Shown here: positions 7,384 to 13,582 of the stretch, piece by piece
How positions within the stretch are numbered: position 1 is the first letter of the stretch
Layout: the number at the start of each line of letters is the position of its first letter
NCBI RefSeq assembly: GCF_024128855.1
Contig: NZ_JAMYDV010000022.1
Coordinates: 1 to 44,816 of the forward strand
DNA length: 44,816 bases
Direction: 5' to 3'
DNA from: Rhodovulum tesquicola
GTDB taxonomy: Bacteria; Pseudomonadota; Alphaproteobacteria; Rhodobacterales; Rhodobacteraceae
The notes under the pieces: generated by a model
Database searches by the model: none
Told to the model about the DNA's origin: nothing
Seen by the model: only the letters and a program-made list of their open reading frames with translations
Program-made: the position numbers and the translations under genes

Positions 7384-8598
7384 ATGGAGTACACGCCGAT
7401 CTCGCCGTTTATGCGGCCAATTTCGCACGCCCATCTGCATGTAGTTGAGCGGTCTGAGGGATCAGTTCCGGCTAGGCCCGCCAACAAGTGGGAGCTCTTG
7501 CGCGAGCTGTCCAAGGCTCAAGGGGCCTTCGGGGTCACAGAGCGCGATCTGACCGTCCTCCAAGGGCTTCTCAGCTTTTTTCCGGGCGATGCGCTTGGCG
7601 GGAACGCGGAAATGGTCGTCTTCCCCTCCAACAAGGCGATCTGCGAGCGGCTGAACGGCATGCCCTGCTCGACGATGCGTCGCCACCTTGCCCGTCTGGT
7701 GGAAGCTGGCTTGCTTGCGCGGCGCGATAGCCCCAATGGGAAGCGCTATGTCCGCAAGCATGGCGAAGAGCGGGTGGCCTTCGGCTTCGACCTCTCGCCG
7801 CTCTACTGCCGGGCAGAGGAGATCGCAAGGGCGGCAGAAGCAGTGCGGGAAGCCGAGGACCGAATGCGGCGACTGAGAGAGGTCGTGAGCCTCATGCGGC
7901 GCGACATCGCCGCCCTGGCGGAGTTCGGGGAGGAGGTGCAGCCCGGGCTCGGTCTATGGCACCAGCTCCGCGATAAGGCCGCGCTCACGGCCCGTGCGCT
8001 ACGCCGCAAGCTTTCGCTTGAGGATCTGTCGGCTTGCCGGACCGACCTTGAGACCCTTCTTGATCATGCGCGCAACGTCATCGATGGTCCAGAGACAGAA
8101 AAAATGAACACCAATGATGCCCTATCTGAGCATCACCATCTTAATTCAATAAAAGACTCTACCGATTTTGAACCTGCCTTGAATAAAGGCGGGCCGGCGG
8201 GTCCCGGATCCGAACTGGAGCTGGAGCTGGAGCCTGAGGCGGAGATTGAAGAGCCGGACATAAGGCGGGCGCCAAGGATCCCGCTCCATCTGGTGATCAG
8301 TGGCTGTCCGTCGCTCAAGACCTTCTACCATGGGGATATCCGACACTGGCACCAGCTATTCGACGCCGCGTGCCATGTCCGACCGGCGATGGGGATCAGT
8401 GCATCGGCTTGGGAAGAAGCGCAGCGCTGCATGGGACCAGAGCAGGCGTCGATCGTCCTTGTTGCCATGCTGGAACGTTTTGCCGAAATCAGGTCGCCCG
8501 GCGGATACCTGCGTGCGCTGACGTCCAAGGCGGCGGCGGGAGAATTCTCCTGCGGGCCGATGGTCATGGCGCTGATCGCCCGACGGAACGCGGCTTAA
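7384..8598 (+). CDS. repC: RepC replication initiator
   Basis: A 404-aa protein with the RepC start (MEYTPISPFMRPISHAHL) and conserved segments NKWELLRELSKAQGAFGV, RDLTVLQGLLSFFPG and FPSNKAICERLNGMPCSTMR. The last is part of the winged-helix region that binds the origin. RepC is the only protein needed to start replication in this plasmid class and acts in cis on an origin inside its own gene. The C-terminal domain (LHLVISGCPSLKTFYHGD, GGYLRALTSKAAAGEF) is also typical. Translation is probably controlled by the ctRNA and leader fold, and no strong RBS is seen. The TAA stop lies inside a palindrome that I take as parS. Confidence 0.96.
   Translation: MEYTPISPFMRPISHAHLHVVERSEGSVPARPANKWELLRELSKAQGAFGVTERDLTVLQGLLSFFPGDALGGNAEMVVFPSNKAICERLNGMPCSTMRRHLARLVEAGLLARRDSPNGKRYVRKHGEERVAFGFDLSPLYCRAEEIARAAEAVREAEDRMRRLREVVSLMRRDIAALAEFGEEVQPGLGLWHQLRDKAALTARALRRKLSLEDLSACRTDLETLLDHARNVIDGPETEKMNTNDALSEHHHLNSIKDSTDFEPALNKGGPAGPGSELELELEPEAEIEEPDIRRAPRIPLHLVISGCPSLKTFYHGDIRHWHQLFDAACHVRPAMGISASAWEEAQRCMGPEQASIVLVAMLERFAEIRSPGGYLRALTSKAAAGEFSCGPMVMALIARRNAA
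8098..8190. other. AT-rich candidate origin of replication inside repC
   Basis: Within a GC-rich gene, this stretch is strongly AT-rich (for example TTAATTCAATAAAAGACTC at about 8141-8159) and encodes a low-complexity, probably disordered segment. In repABC plasmids oriV maps to an AT-rich region in the middle of repC, so position and composition fit. The exact limits are estimated. Confidence 0.6.
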
Positions 8599-8609
8599 CA
8601 GCTGTTAAG
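8594..8609. promoter_or_regulatory. parS: parS-like palindrome 1, overlapping the repC stop
   Basis: CTTAACAGCTGTTAAG is a perfect 16-bp palindrome with a central GC, matching the general repABC centromere pattern GTTnnnnGCnnnnAAC except at the outermost bases. The repC stop codon TAA (8596-8598) is part of it. Some repABC plasmids have parS directly after repC. Confidence 0.7.
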
Positions 8610-8640
8610 TGCTCGGAGAATGCAGGCCGATTGGTGGTGA

Positions 8641-8656
8641 TTTAACAGCTGTTAAG
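8641..8656. promoter_or_regulatory. parS: parS-like palindrome 2
   Basis: TTAACAGCTGTTAA is repeated exactly, centred 47 bp after the first copy; the outer bases here are T and G, so the perfect core is 14 bp. I found no third full copy in the window. Two sites in tandem downstream of repC suit cooperative RepB loading. Confidence 0.68.
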
Positions 8657-8712
8657 TCGATTCTTGGCAGCCACCCGGTGTTCAAGAGGGAAAGGACTGG
8701 GGGTTTGAGGGT

Positions 8713-8753
8713 GACGGGAAGCGAGATCGGGAGAGAGGCTTCCGGCGCCCGTC
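8713..8753 (+). promoter_or_regulatory. Two-part leader hairpin of the large parB-like gene
   Basis: Outer stem GACGGG (8713-8718) with CCCGTC (8748-8753). Inner stem CGGGAG (8728-8733) with CTTCCG (8739-8744). Loop AGAGG. The left bulge is 9 nt and the right spacer begins just after the inner stem. GGAGA (8757-8761) follows, 6 nt before the ATG. The same layout is found before the DUF932 gene. Confidence 0.6.
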
Positions 8754-8767
8754 TTGGAGAAGTTCTG

Positions 8768-10939
8768 ATGGCCAAAGCAGCCCAGAAAGTCACCCTGTCC
8801 CCCTCGCGGGACGTCCCCTTCGACAAGCTCGTCCTGAGCCAGTCCAACGTCCGGCGCATCAAGGCGGGCGTCTCGGTCGAGGAACTGGCCGAGGACATCG
8901 CGCGGCGCGGGCTCCTGCAGAGCTTGAACGTCCGGCCCGTGCTCGATGCTGACGGTGTCGAGACCGGCATGTTCGAGATCCCGGCCGGCGGCCGTCGCTT
9001 CCAGGCGCTGTCGCTGCTGGTGAAGCAGAAGCGGCTGACGAAGACCGCGCCGATCCCCTGCATCGTGCGGGATGCCGCATCGGAGATCCTGGCCGAGGAC
9101 GACTCGCTCGCGGAGAACATGCAGCGCGTCGCCCTGCACCCGCTTGACCAGTTCCGCGCCTTCGTGGCCCTGCGCGAAAAGGGTCAGGGCGAAGAAGCGA
9201 TCGCGGCCGCCTTCTTCGTCACGCCCCAGATCGTCAAGCAGCGCCTGAAACTCGCCTCCGTGGCCCCTGCCCTGCTCGACGTCTATGCCGAGGATGGCAT
9301 GACGCTGGAACAGCTCACAGCTTTCACGGTGAACCCGGATCACGCACGTCAGATGCAGGTCTGGGATGCAGTGAGGAACTCCTGGAACAAGGAGCCCTAC
9401 GCGATCCGGCGCATGCTGACCGAGACCTCGGTCAGGGCCTCGGATGGTCGCGCGGTCTTCGTCGGTATCGATGCCTATGAGGCGGCGGGCGGTGGCGTCC
9501 TGCGCGATCTGTTCCAGGCCGATGACGGTGGCTGGCTCGAGCACCCTGCCCTGCTCGACCGGCTGGTCACCGAGAAGCTTCAGGCGGAAGCCGAAGCGCT
9601 CGCTTCCGAGGGCTGGAAGTGGATCGAGGTGGCGACCGATCTGCCCTATGGCTACAGCCACGGGCTCAGGCGTCTGGCCGGTGATCCGGCGCCGATGACC
9701 GACGAGGAAAGCGCCGCGCATGCCGCGCTCCTCGCCGAGTATCGTGCGCTGGAGGGGGAATACGCCGGCAATGACGAATACCCCGAGGAGATCGATGCCC
9801 GGCTCGGTCAGCTAGAGGCGGCGATGGAGGCTCTCGAACAGCGTCCGTTGATCTTCGACCCGGCCGAGGTCGCTTGCGCGGGCGCCTTCGTGACGCTGGA
9901 TCGGGATGGCAGCCTCGCGGTCTATCGTGGCTATGTCCGGCCTGAGGACGAACCGCGGGAAGAGTCCGCGGTCCCGGGCGACGGCGATGCGGATGCGACG
10001 GGGCAGGGGGCAGTTGCTGGAATCCCCGGTTGGCAGCCTTCGGCGTCGTCCGCGGGCGTGACCGTCATCACCTCGGGTGGGCAGCCGATCGGCACGGACC
10101 CGTCCGATGATGACGATGACGGGGCGCTGAAGCCATTGCCCGAGCGGTTGGTCATGGAACTGACCGCACATCGGACGCTGGCGCTGCGCGAGGCCATCGG
10201 GCGATCTCCCGACGTGGCGTTGACGCTCCTGCTCCTGAAGCTCGTCTCGGACACCTTCCGCACGTCGAGTTCCTCGGGCAGCTGCCTCGAGGCCTCGGTC
10301 CGCCATGTCTACATGACCGCGCAGGCGCCCGATCTGAAGGACAGCGTCGTGGCCAAGCTCGTCGACGAGCGTCACGCAGCGTGGGAGGCCGATCTGCCCC
10401 TCGGCGACGATGCCGCCCTCTGGGACTATCTGGCCGCGCTCGACCAGAGCAGCCGACTGGCTCTGCTGGCGCACTGCCTCAGCTTCGGGATCAACGCGCT
10501 GCATGAGAAGGTGAACCCCTATGGTGCGGGCATTTCTGCCAGCGGCCTGGCGCGGCGGATGGCGCAGGCCGATCTCGTGGCCCGGGCGGTCGACCTCGAC
10601 ATGGTCGAAGCCGGCTGGGAGCCGACGGTCGACGGCTATCTCAACCGCGTGCCCAAGGCCCGGATCCTCGAGGCCGTGCGCGAGGCGAAGGGGGAGGGGA
10701 CAGCGCAGCTTCTCGACCATCTGAAGAAGGGCGAGATGGCCAGTGAGGCCGAGCGTCTTCTGAAGGGCAGCGGCTGGTTGCCCGAGGTCCTGCGCCGCGC
10801 CGATCTGGAAGCACGTGACGGTGAGGCGATCGCAGAAGGGCAGGGGGAGGACGCAGGTCAGCCCGAGGATATCGATCTCCCCGCCTTCCTGACCGCCGAT
10901 CTGCCGGAGAACGCCGCGTCGATGATGGCGGCAGAGTGA
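8768..10939 (+). CDS. Large ParB/RepB/Spo0J-family protein
   Basis: A 723-aa ParB-superfamily protein, over twice the size of a partition ParB. The N-terminal domain has VPFDKLVLSQSNVRRIKAG, LAEDIARRGLLQSLNVRPVL, FEIPAGGRRFQALSLL and the ParB box ENMQRVALHPLDQFRAF, then an HTH-like AIAAAFFVTPQIVKQRLKLA. The long C-terminal part is acidic and poorly conserved, with VPKARILEAVREAKGEG near the end. Such proteins occur in alphaproteobacterial plasmids and integrative elements beside ardC, DUF932 and radC, and are not the repABC partner (repB fills that role). They may be nuclease-like or DNA-transfer proteins, but the function is unknown. The ATG at 8768 with GGAGA 6 nt upstream is preferred over an open extension to 8609 that runs through the second palindrome. 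Confidence 0.88.
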   Translation: MAKAAQKVTLSPSRDVPFDKLVLSQSNVRRIKAGVSVEELAEDIARRGLLQSLNVRPVLDADGVETGMFEIPAGGRRFQALSLLVKQKRLTKTAPIPCIVRDAASEILAEDDSLAENMQRVALHPLDQFRAFVALREKGQGEEAIAAAFFVTPQIVKQRLKLASVAPALLDVYAEDGMTLEQLTAFTVNPDHARQMQVWDAVRNSWNKEPYAIRRMLTETSVRASDGRAVFVGIDAYEAAGGGVLRDLFQADDGGWLEHPALLDRLVTEKLQAEAEALASEGWKWIEVATDLPYGYSHGLRRLAGDPAPMTDEESAAHAALLAEYRALEGEYAGNDEYPEEIDARLGQLEAAMEALEQRPLIFDPAEVACAGAFVTLDRDGSLAVYRGYVRPEDEPREESAVPGDGDADATGQGAVAGIPGWQPSASSAGVTVITSGGQPIGTDPSDDDDDGALKPLPERLVMELTAHRTLALREAIGRSPDVALTLLLLKLVSDTFRTSSSSGSCLEASVRHVYMTAQAPDLKDSVVAKLVDERHAAWEADLPLGDDAALWDYLAALDQSSRLALLAHCLSFGINALHEKVNPYGAGISASGLARRMAQADLVARAVDLDMVEAGWEPTVDGYLNRVPKARILEAVREAKGEGTAQLLDHLKKGEMASEAERLLKGSGWLPEVLRRADLEARDGEAIAEGQGEDAGQPEDIDLPAFLTADLPENAASMMAAE

Positions 10940-10951
10940 TCCGAGCCATCC

Positions 10952-10973
10952 GGGGGCGGGGAAACCCGCCCCC
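10952..10973 (+). terminator. Hairpin after the large parB-like gene
   Basis: GGGGGCGGG, loop GAAA, CCCGCCCCC: a perfect 9-bp stem 13 nt after the stop. No T-run follows, so it may be a 3'-end stabiliser or Rho-assisted terminator rather than a classic intrinsic one. Confidence 0.5.
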
Positions 10974-11005
10974 AGTCAAACAAAATACCGCGATATCAAT
11001 AAGAT

Positions 11006-11025
11006 GAATGCGAAAGCGCGCATTC
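11006..11025 (+). promoter_or_regulatory. Leader hairpin before the 157-aa gene
   Basis: GAATGCG (11006-11012) pairs exactly with CGCATTC (11019-11025). It ends 13 nt before the ATG at 11039, and GAGG (11031-11034) lies between. The AT-rich stretch before it (about 10977-11003) may carry the promoter. Confidence 0.4.
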
Positions 11026-11038
11026 GGGAAGAGGAATC

Positions 11039-11512
11039 ATGTCTGCAACGACCATCATCGACACAGCCCCCCTTGGGGCGCTGATCCGCTACACCGACGG
11101 CAGTCCCAGGCCGCCGGCACGTTTCACCAAGAAGCTCGCGGCTTGGGAACGATCAAACGGCGTCGGTCGTCTCGTGAAGAAGGAACCACCCCGGCCGTAT
11201 CCGACCTGGACGGCACCGGCCTCCTTCACGCTGCACGAGGGGAACTTCTCGTCGGACGGGGTGCTCCTCGTCACCATCATGCGCAGCCATTCGACCGATA
11301 GCCGCCTTGTCTTCGAGGTGGCCGAGGAACCCAAGCCCGGGCAGGTGCGCGTGCTGCTGGACTTCGGTGGCAACACCGAGCTGTTGCATCTGGCGGAATC
11401 CATCATCGCGGCCGGGCTCTGGATCGCGCGGGAAGGCTATCGCAACGCGCGGCTCGAAATCGTCGGTGCCGAGGACGGCGATAGGGCAGGGGGCGCGGAC
11501 CTGGCCGCCTGA
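11039..11512 (+). CDS. Conserved-looking hypothetical protein, 157 aa
   Basis: I do not recognise the family. The N-terminus includes PLGALIRYTDGSPRPPARFT and a basic, proline-rich segment (RLVKKEPPRPYPTWTAP). The rest looks like a compact alpha/beta domain (VLLVTIMRSHSTDSRLVFEV, GQVRVLLDFGGNTELLHLAE, LWIAREGYRNARLEIVG). There is no signal peptide or membrane segment. It has its own leader hairpin and a GAGG ribosome site, and follows the large parB-like gene in the same direction. Coding quality is good, so I take it as real; a role in the DNA-processing module is a guess from position. Confidence 0.7.
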   Translation: MSATTIIDTAPLGALIRYTDGSPRPPARFTKKLAAWERSNGVGRLVKKEPPRPYPTWTAPASFTLHEGNFSSDGVLLVTIMRSHSTDSRLVFEVAEEPKPGQVRVLLDFGGNTELLHLAESIIAAGLWIAREGYRNARLEIVGAEDGDRAGGADLAA

Positions 11513-11525
11513 GCCCTGACAAGGC

Positions 11526-11557
11526 GTGAGGGGCCTGCCGAAAGGCGGGCCTCTCAC
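11526..11557 (+). terminator. Strong hairpin after the 157-aa gene
   Basis: GTGAGGGGCCTGCC pairs with GGCGGGCCTCTCAC (14 bp with two G-U pairs) around a GAAA loop, 14 nt after the stop. No T-tract follows. Probable transcript 3' end. Confidence 0.5.
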
Positions 11558-11795
11558 CAACCACAACCTAGTCCCGCGATGTCGCGGGGCGCCGAAGGTT
11601 CCATCCCCCAAGAAGTAGGTCTTCAACCAAGAGCCTGGCCGGGAGGCTGGCGGCGTTAGAAGCATCAGCGGGACAATGGGCTCCTGACGTCGGAGCACCA
11701 TCCCCCGCTCGCCATTCCCTTCCTTGCCCCGAATCCCGTCTTCGAGATCAACCCCAAGGGGTCGGACTACGGGCGAGCCCGTGCCGCCGGGCGGA
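11558..11795. other. Non-coding stretch, no gene seen
   Basis: About 240 nt between the hairpin after the 157-aa gene and the structured leader of the next small gene. I found no open frame with coding character. Several short GC-rich inverted repeats are present (for example CCCCAAGGGG around 11750), consistent with a long structured 5' leader. Confidence 0.4.
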
Positions 11796-11902
11796 TTCGG
11801 CCCCGTTTGAAGAGGGGGCCGAACGCACCCGGTGATGTCAGCCAGTCTTCGGGCCTGCGGGGTCCTGTCGCGCGGGGGATGGTCCCCCGCCTCCAAGACA
11901 GG
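11796..11902 (+). promoter_or_regulatory. Structured leader overlapping the RBS of a small gene
   Basis: Hairpin 1: TTCGGCCCC (11796-11804) with GGGGCCGAA (11815-11823). Hairpin 2: CCTGTC (11864-11869) with GACAGG (11897-11902), enclosing GCGGGGGA (11872-11879) with TCCCCCGC (11883-11890). The 3' strand of the outer stem contains the first bases of the GGAG ribosome site (11901-11904), so the fold could hide it. Confidence 0.5.
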
Positions 11903-11912
11903 AGCCAAACAG

Positions 11913-12077
11913 ATGTCCCGCAAAGATGCTCACGCTTTCGCCGCCTCCCTCGCCGCCACGCTCATGGTCTCCATCGTCGTCTTCCAGGCAGGGGATGGAA
12001 CCTATGGCGCTGTCCCCGCCGATGAAATCGACGGCGACGAGGTCGTGATCGTTTCGGAATACGATCCCTTCGGGTGA
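11913..12077 (+). CDS. Small hypothetical protein with a signal or anchor segment, 54 aa
   Basis: The start at 11913 is chosen because GGAG stands 8 nt upstream; the open frame extends further upstream but only through the structured leader. The product MSRKDAHAFAASLAATLMVS continues with IVVFQAGDGTYGAVPADEI and an acidic tail ending EYDPFG. The hydrophobic run near residues 9-25 could be a signal peptide or membrane anchor. No family is recognised. Confidence 0.5.
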   Translation: MSRKDAHAFAASLAATLMVSIVVFQAGDGTYGAVPADEIDGDEVVIVSEYDPFG

Positions 12078-12326
12078 GGCATTGGCCTCACTTCCAGCGG
12101 GCTCGGGGACGGCGCTGATGCGCCTCCCGATCTATCGCCGACCGCGTGATCGGCGGTGCCGATCTTGGGAACCCAGTGTGCCACTTGCGCACATCGTGGT
12201 ACCCAAGGGCGGAAAGCGGACCGCTGGCTCTGCGGCATTGCCTCCGCAGCATTCCGCAAAACCGCCCGCTCACGCCGACGAAGCGAACGGGCGCGAACCG
12301 GATCAATCTGTGCAGCAATTTCCCGG
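12078..12326. other. Non-coding stretch upstream of the efflux operon
   Basis: No gene is seen between the 54-aa gene and the efflux operon. An inverted repeat CGCCGA...TCGGCG near 12136-12155 could end the upstream transcript. The promoter of the efflux operon should lie toward the right end, around the direct repeats at 12327-12356. Confidence 0.35.
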
Positions 12327-12356
12327 ACCTCCACGAAACCTCCACGGAACCTCCCC
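12327..12356. promoter_or_regulatory. Three 11-bp direct repeats, candidate response-regulator site
   Basis: ACCTCCACGAA, ACCTCCACGGA and ACCTCCCCGTT follow each other at exact 11-bp spacing, one helical turn, 59 bp before the mfp start. OmpR-family regulators bind tandem half-sites at this spacing. The gene cluster encodes such a regulator downstream, so autoregulation is a reasonable inference. Confidence 0.5.
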
Positions 12357-12414
12357 GTTTTGTCAACGCCGGCATGTCATCTGGCGCAGCAGAACCGATC
12401 CGTGGATTTCCGAC

Positions 12415-13566
12415 ATGACATGCCTGCTTGTTCCAAGGCTACTTCTGATCTGCTGCCTTGCTGCGGCGCCGACCCTCGCTTCCGCCGTCGAGGTCTTGGC
12501 CGGGGCCGAGCCGGCTGGCGACCGGCCCGTCCAGCTGACGCTCGTCACCCTGACGCCTGAACGGATCGTGCTTTCCGATACATTCCCGGGACGCGTCGCG
12601 GCGTGGCGACGGGTGGAGATTCGGCCGCAGGTGGGCGGGATCATCCTGGAGCGGCCGGTGACCGAGGGGATGCGGGTCGCGGCCGGAGACGTGCTGTTCC
12701 GCATCGACCCCGCGCCGCTGAAGGCCGATCTCGCGACCGCCGAGGCGGGGCTTGCCCGCGCCAAGGCCGCGGAGGCCCATGCACGGCGCGGTCTGGAACG
12801 GTCGGACGCGCTAATGGCGAAGAACGCCACCAGCGGCGAGAAGAACGACGCCGCCCGCAACGATCTGGCGCTGGCCGAGGCGAACCGCGCCGAAGCGCAG
12901 GCCATCGTCGATCGCCGCCGGCTGGATCTGGAGTTTGCCACGCTGCGCACCCCCATCGCGGGCCATGTCGCGGGCGGGCTGGCCGATGTCGGGGGGCTTG
13001 CGGCGCCGGGCGCCGAGCGGGTGCTGGCCGTGGTGCAGGATCTTGACCGGGTGCATGTCGATCTCCGCCTGCCCGCGGCCTCGCTCGACGCCATCCGGAC
13101 CGCCGCCGCAGCGGGGCTGGGCGGGGTCGAGATCCTGATGGACGGAGACCGGCCCCATCTACGGCAGGGACAGCTGAAAACCATGGACGTGATCGTCGAT
13201 CCGGGCACCGGCACCGTCTCGGTCCGGGTCGAGGTCGAGAACCCCGGCCTGGCCCTGCTGCCTGGCATGTATGTCCGCGCCCGGCTGCCGCGCGGTGTGC
13301 TGCCCGAGGCGCTGCTTGTCCCCGAGGACGCGGTGCTGCGCGACGAAGCAGGCCAGGCGCAGGTCGTGGTCGTATCCGGCGATGGCCGGGCGGCGCGTCG
13401 CCCCGTGACTCTGGGCGACAGCATTGGCGGGCGCGTGGTGGTCGTGTCCGGCCTGAGCGCGGGCGAGGTGATCGCCATTCGCGGGCAGGACCGCGTGGCC
13501 GACGGCGTGCCGGTTCCCGTGGCGGCCATGGCCGCCGATGCAGCCCCTGCCTCCGTGAAGAACTGA
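12415..13566 (+). CDS. Periplasmic adaptor (MFP) of an RND efflux pump
   Basis: A 383-aa HlyD/AcrA-type adaptor linking an inner-membrane RND pump to an outer-membrane channel. The start at 12415 gives a clean signal peptide (MTCLLVPRLLLICCLAAAPT, then LASA). Next come the barrel-sandwich motif (FPGRVAAWRRVEIRPQVGGI, VTEGMRVAAGDVLFRIDPAP), an Ala-rich coiled-coil hairpin (about residues 105-170) and the second lipoyl half (LEFATLRTPIAGHVAGGLAD). The C-terminal membrane-proximal domain has SVRVEVENPGLALLPGMYVR. An open extension to 12082 runs over the direct repeats and lacks adaptor features. The RND gene follows 16 bp downstream. No outer-membrane factor is encoded nearby. Confidence 0.9.
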   Translation: MTCLLVPRLLLICCLAAAPTLASAVEVLAGAEPAGDRPVQLTLVTLTPERIVLSDTFPGRVAAWRRVEIRPQVGGIILERPVTEGMRVAAGDVLFRIDPAPLKADLATAEAGLARAKAAEAHARRGLERSDALMAKNATSGEKNDAARNDLALAEANRAEAQAIVDRRRLDLEFATLRTPIAGHVAGGLADVGGLAAPGAERVLAVVQDLDRVHVDLRLPAASLDAIRTAAAAGLGGVEILMDGDRPHLRQGQLKTMDVIVDPGTGTVSVRVEVENPGLALLPGMYVRARLPRGVLPEALLVPEDAVLRDEAGQAQVVVVSGDGRAARRPVTLGDSIGGRVVVVSGLSAGEVIAIRGQDRVADGVPVPVAAMAADAAPASVKN

Positions 13567-13582
13567 AGCCCGAGCCGATCCC

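Noticed and set aside
8609..8767. Upstream extension of the large parB-like gene to an ATG at 8609
   Set aside because: It would translate the second palindrome and the leader hairpin; the ATG at 8768 has a good ribosome site and the natural ParB N-terminus.
12082..12414. Upstream extension of the efflux adaptor gene
   Set aside because: It covers the direct repeats and lacks adaptor features; the signal peptide begins at 12415.
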